53,626 bases of DNA from Micrococcales bacterium (GTDB lineage Bacteria > Actinomycetota > Actinomycetes > Actinomycetales > Microbacteriaceae). The stretch lies in the NCBI GenBank assembly GCA_024639965.1, contig JAHEGC010000005.1, positions 1 through 53,626 of the forward strand, in the 5' to 3' direction. The position numbers were made by a program, and so were the translations under genes. Below the pieces are notes generated by a model. That model was given only the letters and a program-made list of their open reading frames with translations. It was not told the origin of the DNA and did no database searches. Shown here in pieces: positions 49,422-53,626 of this stretch. Position 1 is the stretch's first letter, and the number at the start of each line of letters is the position of its first letter.

Positions 49422-49600
49422 AGATATGTCCTTTGCGGGCGGGGCCCTTGATACAGTGTTTGTGCGTGGGAGAGCGCTTCGAACCCGCCACTATTTACGG
49501 GGTAATCGCGAAACCGCCATATGTCTCGCGAACAGAAATCAGCGCAACTTGCTACGTTACACGCGTTTCGCGGTTTTGTAAAGTTTCGAATTGGTAACGA
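49422..49600 (-). promoter_or_regulatory. rpoBC promoter and leader
   Basis: Intergenic region between the O-acetyltransferase stop and rpoB. It contains the promoter at 49554-49582 and a leader of about 125 nt with no supported gene. Confidence 0.5.
49554..49582 (-). promoter_or_regulatory. rpoB promoter
   Basis: On the minus strand TTTACA (49577-49582) and TAACGT (49554-49559) are 17 bp apart in an AT-rich stretch. Confidence 0.6.
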
Positions 49601-50167
49601 TTAGCCGTCAAGATTTTTGACCACGCGTGCCGGGTTTCCGACCGCCACGACGTTGGCGGGAATGTCCTTCGTCACGACAGCCCCCGCGCCGATGATCGAG
49701 TTCTCGCCGATGGTCACACCGGCGAGCACGATGGCTCCGCCGCCGAGCCAGACGTTGTTGCCGATGGAGATGGGGGCCGCCGATTCCCACTTGTCGCGAC
49801 GCTCGGTCGGATCGATCGGGTGGGTTGGCGTGAGGAGTTGGACGTTCGGTCCCATCTGCACGTCGTCGCCAATCGTGATGGGGGCGACATCGAGCGCGAC
49901 GAGACCAAAGTTTGCGAAGACGCGATCGCCGATGGTGAGGTTCGTTCCGTAGTCGACGAAAAGGGGCGGGCGTAGTTCGACCTCGACTCCCACCGAGCCA
50001 CACAACTCCTTGAGGATTCGCCGACGTTCGGCTAGGTTTGCCGAACCTGCCGCGTTGTAGGCGTCCATGAGCGTCATGGCGCGGCGCCAGGCGGCCTCAA
50101 TCTGAGGGTCATCGGCGATGTACGCCTCCCCCGCCCGCATGCGGTCCCAGTTCGACTTTTCGACCAT
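49601..50167 (-). CDS. Maltose/galactoside-type sugar O-acetyltransferase
   Basis: 188 residues, Maa/LacA/NodL family of left-handed beta-helix acetyltransferases using acetyl-CoA. The N-terminal helical part (MRAGEAYIADDPQIEAAWRR, then LMDAYNAAG) is followed by hexapeptide repeats (VDYGTNLTIGDRVFANFGLV, VWLGGGAIVLAGVTIGENSI). The likely catalytic His is in LLTPTHPIDP. The end NPARVVKNLDG is standard. The ATG at 50167 is preferred; the frame to 50248 would overlap the divergent gene. Sugar acceptor unknown. It lies upstream of rpoB in the same direction but is separated from it by the rpoB promoter. Confidence 0.9.
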   Translation of the reverse strand: MVEKSNWDRMRAGEAYIADDPQIEAAWRRAMTLMDAYNAAGSANLAERRRILKELCGSVGVEVELRPPLFVDYGTNLTIGDRVFANFGLVALDVAPITIGDDVQMGPNVQLLTPTHPIDPTERRDKWESAAPISIGNNVWLGGGAIVLAGVTIGENSIIGAGAVVTKDIPANVVAVGNPARVVKNLDG

Positions 50168-50204
50168 GGCTCCACGGTAACGCGCGGCGCGAGAGAATTG
50201 GGGA

Positions 50205-51056
50205 ATGGTCGACGCCCCCACACTGCGACTCGCGGAGAGCGGGCTCATCGCAACAATCGAACCCGACCCCTGGCAACCCGGGTGTTGGCTACTCGTGGTC
50301 GACGGAACCCCCCAATCCCAGGTCGACCTCTCCGACCCGACCGCGTTGCACTTCGACTACATCGCACGAATGGGACACATCATCGACCGGGCGTTTCCCG
50401 CGGGAGAGGCGATTACCGCCCTCCACCTCGGGTCGGGCGCGATGACTCTCCCGCGCTACGTGAACGCGACTCGTCCCGGATCACGTCAGCAGGTCATCGA
50501 GCTGGAGCGTGACCTCGTCGACTTCGTTCGTGAGCACCTCCCCCTTCCACGGTCGGCGACCATCCGCTGTCGTTACGGCGACGCGCGCGCCACACTCGGA
50601 TCTCTCCCGGCCGGATTGGTCGGCCAGGTCGACCTCATCGTCGTCGACGTTTATCGGGGCGCACGAACTCCGGCCCACGTAACCACCGTCGAGTTCTACC
50701 AGGAACTGCGTCGGTTCCTCTCCCCCACCGGAGTCGTGCTCGCGAACCTCACCGACGGCCCCCCGCTCACCTTCACCCACAACCAATTCGCCACACTGCG
50801 CTACGTGTTCGGTTCGGTGTTCGGCGTGGCCGAAATGAGCATCGCCTCGGGCAAGCGGTACGGCAACGTCGTCGCCTGTTCGACACGTGCGGACCACGAC
50901 GCCGAGTGGGTCGCGGGGATCGCCGGCCTCGGACCCCATCCGACGACGCTCGTTGCGGGGGAGGACGCGCGCGAGTGGGCCCGGCGCGGAACCGTCGTGA
51001 CGGATGCGACCGCGGTGGAATCCCCCCCACCGTCGCGAAACGTTTTTCGCACCTGA
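50205..51056 (+). CDS. Spermidine synthase-like SAM-fold protein
   Basis: 283 residues related to polyamine aminopropyltransferases. It has the SAM/dcSAM-binding strand ALHLGSGAMTLPRYV, the acidic VIELERDLVDFVREHL, and DLIVVDVYRGARTP, corresponding to the catalytic region. Actinobacterial proteins of this short type are annotated as spermidine synthase-like, and true aminopropyl transfer is often unproven. It is divergent from the acetyltransferase (37 nt) and lies next to agmatine deiminase and a decarboxylase, which fits polyamine metabolism, but that link is inference. Confidence 0.78.
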   Translation: MVDAPTLRLAESGLIATIEPDPWQPGCWLLVVDGTPQSQVDLSDPTALHFDYIARMGHIIDRAFPAGEAITALHLGSGAMTLPRYVNATRPGSRQQVIELERDLVDFVREHLPLPRSATIRCRYGDARATLGSLPAGLVGQVDLIVVDVYRGARTPAHVTTVEFYQELRRFLSPTGVVLANLTDGPPLTFTHNQFATLRYVFGSVFGVAEMSIASGKRYGNVVACSTRADHDAEWVAGIAGLGPHPTTLVAGEDAREWARRGTVVTDATAVESPPPSRNVFRT

Positions 51057-51121
51057 CGCGGAATACCTGCTCGTCGGTGAGGGTTTACATAATGGAACGA
51101 CGAGTCGGTGAAGGAGAACAA

Positions 51122-51583
51122 ATGGCGGATTTCGACGAGATCATCGAAGTGGCCGAGCGCCTCATCGCCGAACACCTCGCCGACAAAAAATGGGTGTGGA
51201 CGTTCTATTTCGACAACGCGCTCAAGCGCGTCGGGGCGTGTCACCACGACACGAAACGAATTTCGGTGTCTCGCCACTATGTCGCCATCGCCGAACTCGA
51301 CGACGTCGAGCAGACCCTGCTGCACGAGGTTGCGCACGCGATGGTCGGCAAGAAGCACAATCACAGCCAGCACTGGCTCGATACGGCTCGATCGATCGGA
51401 TACACGGGCTGGGTTCGACACGAGGGTGCGTCGCCGACGCATCTTTATCGGTGGCGCGGAACGTGTCCCAACGGTCATGAGGTGATGCGCTTTCGCCGAC
51501 CGCGCAACATGAATGTGTCCTGCACGCTGTGCCATCCGCGTTATTCGGCACAGTACCGAATTACCTGGGAGTGGCTCGACTAA
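51122..51583 (+). CDS. SprT-like zinc protein
   Basis: 153 residues, SprT-like metalloprotease fold. The zinc motif HEVAH is at 68-72 (LLHEVAHAMVG), a further His ligand lies in HNHSQHW (about 79-85), and a C-terminal zinc ribbon has Cys115, His119, Cys134 and Cys137. Eukaryotic SPRTN cleaves DNA-protein crosslinks; bacterial function is largely unknown. GAAGGAG 6 nt upstream sets the start at 51122; an in-frame ATG at 51092 is less likely. It converges on aguA with a shared 4-nt CTAA stop overlap. Confidence 0.85.
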   Translation: MADFDEIIEVAERLIAEHLADKKWVWTFYFDNALKRVGACHHDTKRISVSRHYVAIAELDDVEQTLLHEVAHAMVGKKHNHSQHWLDTARSIGYTGWVRHEGASPTHLYRWRGTCPNGHEVMRFRRPRNMNVSCTLCHPRYSAQYRITWEWLD

Positions 51584-52578
51584 GCGGGTTGCTGCTGCGT
51601 GATGCAGTGGATACCGCCGCCGCGGGCGAAGATCTCGCGGGCGTCGACCAATTCGACGACACGGCCCGGGTAGGCCTTTTCGAGAATCGCCTTGGCGACG
51701 ACGTCGTTCGGGTCGTCGAACCCACAGAGGATGACGGCGTTGTTGCAGACGTAGTGGTTGATGTACGAATAGTCGACGAAACCCTCCTCGTCGCGAAGCG
51801 TCTTCGGCGCGGGGACGGCGATGAGGTCGAACCCTTCGGCCTCGAGCGTCGTGCGGATCTGTTCCGACACCGCGAAGTCGGGGTGCTCGGGGTTGCGTTG
51901 GTCGTGATACAACACCGTCGTCGGGTTGCAGAACGTCGCGACGATGTCGACGTGACCGCGCGTTCCGAATTCGTCGTAGTCGCGTGTGAGTCCCCGCGGC
52001 ATCCACACGATTCGTGTGGCGCCCAGCGTGTCGAACAATTCACGTTCGACCTCGTCGCGCGTCCACCCGGGGTTGCGGCCGGGATCGAGCTGAACGGTCT
52101 CCGTGACCAGGACGACACCATCGCCGTTGGTGTGAATTCCCCCGCCCTCGTTGACCATCGACGTCGAGACGATCGGCGATTGAGCGAGATCGAGCACAGT
52201 TCGTGCGATCTCGGCGTCCTTTTCCCAGGTCGCCCACTCCTGCGCGCCCCAACCGTTGAACACCCAGTCGACGCCGAGCAGAACGCCCGCGTCGTCTCGA
52301 ACGAACGTCGGACCGATGTCGCGCATCCACGCGTCGTCGAGCGGGGCGATGACGATTTCCACGGCGGAGTCGAGCCAGTCGCGAGCGATCTCGACGTCAT
52401 CGGCGTTGACGATCATCGTCACGGGCTCGTGCCGGACCACGGCGTTAGCGACGGACGACCACGCTCCCCGTGCCGCGGCGATTTCCGCCTCGGTTTCACC
52501 GAGCGAGTACCCCGAGGTCGGCCACGCCATCCACGTGCGCTCGTGCTTTTCCCATTCCGCGGGCCAGCGATTCACCAT
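51580..52578 (-). CDS. aguA: Agmatine deiminase
   Basis: Hydrolyses agmatine to N-carbamoylputrescine and ammonia (peptidyl-arginine-deiminase fold). 332 residues, slightly short compared with about 340-370. WPAEWEKHERTWMAWPTSGY and APLDDAWMRDIGPTFV open the protein; NEGGGIHTNGDG and GTRGHVDIVATF carry acidic and His catalytic residues, and the nucleophile is Cys325 in GGGIHCITQQQPA. It starts 13 nt after the decarboxylase stop, so the two form an operon. Whether the next enzyme (N-carbamoylputrescine amidase) exists cannot be seen here. Confidence 0.95.
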   Translation of the reverse strand: MVNRWPAEWEKHERTWMAWPTSGYSLGETEAEIAAARGAWSSVANAVVRHEPVTMIVNADDVEIARDWLDSAVEIVIAPLDDAWMRDIGPTFVRDDAGVLLGVDWVFNGWGAQEWATWEKDAEIARTVLDLAQSPIVSTSMVNEGGGIHTNGDGVVLVTETVQLDPGRNPGWTRDEVERELFDTLGATRIVWMPRGLTRDYDEFGTRGHVDIVATFCNPTTVLYHDQRNPEHPDFAVSEQIRTTLEAEGFDLIAVPAPKTLRDEEGFVDYSYINHYVCNNAVILCGFDDPNDVVAKAILEKAYPGRVVELVDAREIFARGGGIHCITQQQPA

Positions 52579-52591
52579 TGTCGTACTCCTG

Positions 52592-53626
52592 TTATCCCTC
52601 GTGCTTGAGGCTCTCGACCAATTCCATCAGAATTTCGAACGTGGTTCGGGGATTGACGATGGCGAATCGGAAGACGGGCTCGCCCTTGTGCTTCGAGGGG
52701 AAGCACGCGGCGACCTGGTCGGCGTACATGCGGTCGCCCCATTCGGTGTACTGATCCTGGGTCCAGCCCTTGCGGCGGAACACGACCACGGAGAGCATCG
52801 GATCACGAACGAGTTCGAGATGGTCGCTCGCGCGAATCACGTCGGCGATGCGTCGCGCGAGTTCGTTCGTCGCCTCGATCGCATCGCGGTAAGCGGCCAC
52901 GCCGTATGTCGCCATCGAGAACCACAGCGGGAGGCCACGGGCACGTCGGCTGAGGTGAACCGCGAAGTCGGAGGGATTCCACTCGTCGGTGTCGGTGAGA
53001 ACGTCGAGGTATGACGCGTGCTGGGTGTGTGCCGCACGTCCGATTGACGGGTTTCGGTAGATGAGCGCGCACGCGTCGAAGGGCGCAAACAGCCACTTGT
53101 GGGGGTCGACGATGAGCGAGTCGACATCAGCGAGACCGACGAAGAGGTCTTTGGTCGACGGGGCGAGCATCGCGGCCACACCGTAAGCACCATCGACGTG
53201 AACCCAAACGTCGTGTTCACGCGCGACTGCTGCGACGCTCGAGATGTCGTCGACGATTCCGAAGTTCGTCGTGCCTCCCGTCGCGACGACGGCGAAGATT
53301 CCATGCCAGTCGCCGTTCATGTGGCGCTCGACCAGTTCACCGGTGAGCCGGCCGTCCGGTCCGACGGGGATCTTGACAACGTCAACGTCCATGACGCGCG
53401 CCGCGTGAGCGATGGACGAGTGGGCCTCTTCGGAGGCGAGCACCTTCCAGCGCGCGGGTAGACCGCGACCCTGTTCCTTGAGCCTGTGGATCGCGTCGAA
53501 GCGTGCCGCGACGAGCGCGGAGAGATTACCGTTGGTTCCGCCCTGAACGAACACACCACCCGCTGAATCGGGCATGCCCGCTTCGTTCGCGAGGAATTTC
53601 AGCACCTCGTTCTCGGCGTAAATCGC
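52592..53626 (-). CDS. Group II PLP-dependent decarboxylase, C-terminal part (cut by window edge)
   Basis: 344 residues remain; the N-terminus lies beyond the window. The PLP fold shows GVFVQGGTNGNLSALVAARF, HVDGAYG (Asp at about 145 of the fragment pairs with the pyridine nitrogen) and the Schiff-base lysine in VDPHKW (Lys177). This family contains aromatic amino acid, glutamate, histidine and diaminobutyrate decarboxylases, and the sequence alone does not decide the substrate. The upstream position relative to aguA suggests amine metabolism. Its product may be a substrate or partner amine, which is inference. Confidence 0.88.
   Translation of the reverse strand, partial: AIYAENEVLKFLANEAGMPDSAGGVFVQGGTNGNLSALVAARFDAIHRLKEQGRGLPARWKVLASEEAHSSIAHAARVMDVDVVKIPVGPDGRLTGELVERHMNGDWHGIFAVVATGGTTNFGIVDDISSVAAVAREHDVWVHVDGAYGVAAMLAPSTKDLFVGLADVDSLIVDPHKWLFAPFDACALIYRNPSIGRAAHTQHASYLDVLTDTDEWNPSDFAVHLSRRARGLPLWFSMATYGVAAYRDAIEATNELARRIADVIRASDHLELVRDPMLSVVVFRRKGWTQDQYTEWGDRMYADQVAACFPSKHKGEPVFRFAIVNPRTTFEILMELVESLKHEG

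Noticed and set aside
45954-49451. 1165-residue open frame on the plus strand opposite rpoB
   Set aside because: Shadow of rpoB. Its composition is Arg/Asp/Val/Glu-rich with no domain, and it exists because high-GC codon use keeps the antisense frame open. The same holds for 43023-45938 opposite rpoC, 38380-40872 opposite fusA, 14515-16392 opposite glmS and 1299-3278 opposite livHM.

Overview
The window is 53.6 kb of a high-GC Gram-positive genome. The order rpoB-rpoC ... rpsL-rpsG-fusA-tuf ... S10-spc-alpha ribosomal operons, a CIRCE element at groES, L36 in its zinc (Cys) form and the IF1, EF-Tu and RpoB sequences all fit Actinomycetota, order Micrococcales, most likely a Microbacteriaceae-type organism. 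Genus cannot be fixed from sequence reading alone. Most of the window is conserved housekeeping DNA. No tRNA, rRNA, insertion sequence, prophage or CRISPR array was recognised.

Layout. (1) 1-6,650: the 5' part of guaB (minus), then a branched-chain amino acid ABC transporter, livHMGF (plus), converging on a separately transcribed solute-binding lipoprotein gene (livK-like, minus) that has its own dyad-rich promoter region. (2) 6,651-9,204: a RarD-type EamA permease, groES alone with a CIRCE operator, and a THUMP-like class I methyltransferase. (3) 9,201-15,639: one tightly overlapping minus-strand operon, glmS - P-loop kinase - acpS - alr - tsaE - tsaB - rimI - tsaD, joining amino-sugar and D-alanine supply, acyl-carrier activation and tRNA t6A synthesis. 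(4) 15,684-19,044: coaA (plus), converging on rplM-rpsI-glmM. (5) 19,045-34,670: truA and the alpha, spc and S10 ribosomal protein operons with secY, adk, infA and rpoA, all on minus. (6) 34,671-36,878: an unusual insert between tuf and rpsJ. It holds two tandem paralogous genes for secreted LamG/concanavalin-like proteins, bounded by strong intrinsic terminators, and a long structured S10 leader. (7) 36,879-41,869: rpsL-rpsG-fusA-tuf and a minimal A24 prepilin peptidase. (8) 41,967-49,421: rpoBC. (9) 49,601-53,626: a maltose/galactoside-type O-acetyltransferase, a spermidine synthase-like protein, a SprT-like zinc protein, agmatine deiminase and a truncated group II PLP decarboxylase.

Gene packing is dense. 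Same-strand neighbours often overlap by ATGA/GTGA or TAATG, and three convergent pairs end in a shared four-base CTAA or CTAG stop overlap. The least ordinary points are the LamG pair inside the translation supercluster, the LivH permease with an N-terminal exported beta-sandwich domain, dyad operators upstream of livK that resemble a GlnR box, a 17-bp inverted repeat with an additional direct copy between livF and livK, and long Ala/Lys- or Ala/Glu-rich tails on several ribosomal proteins.
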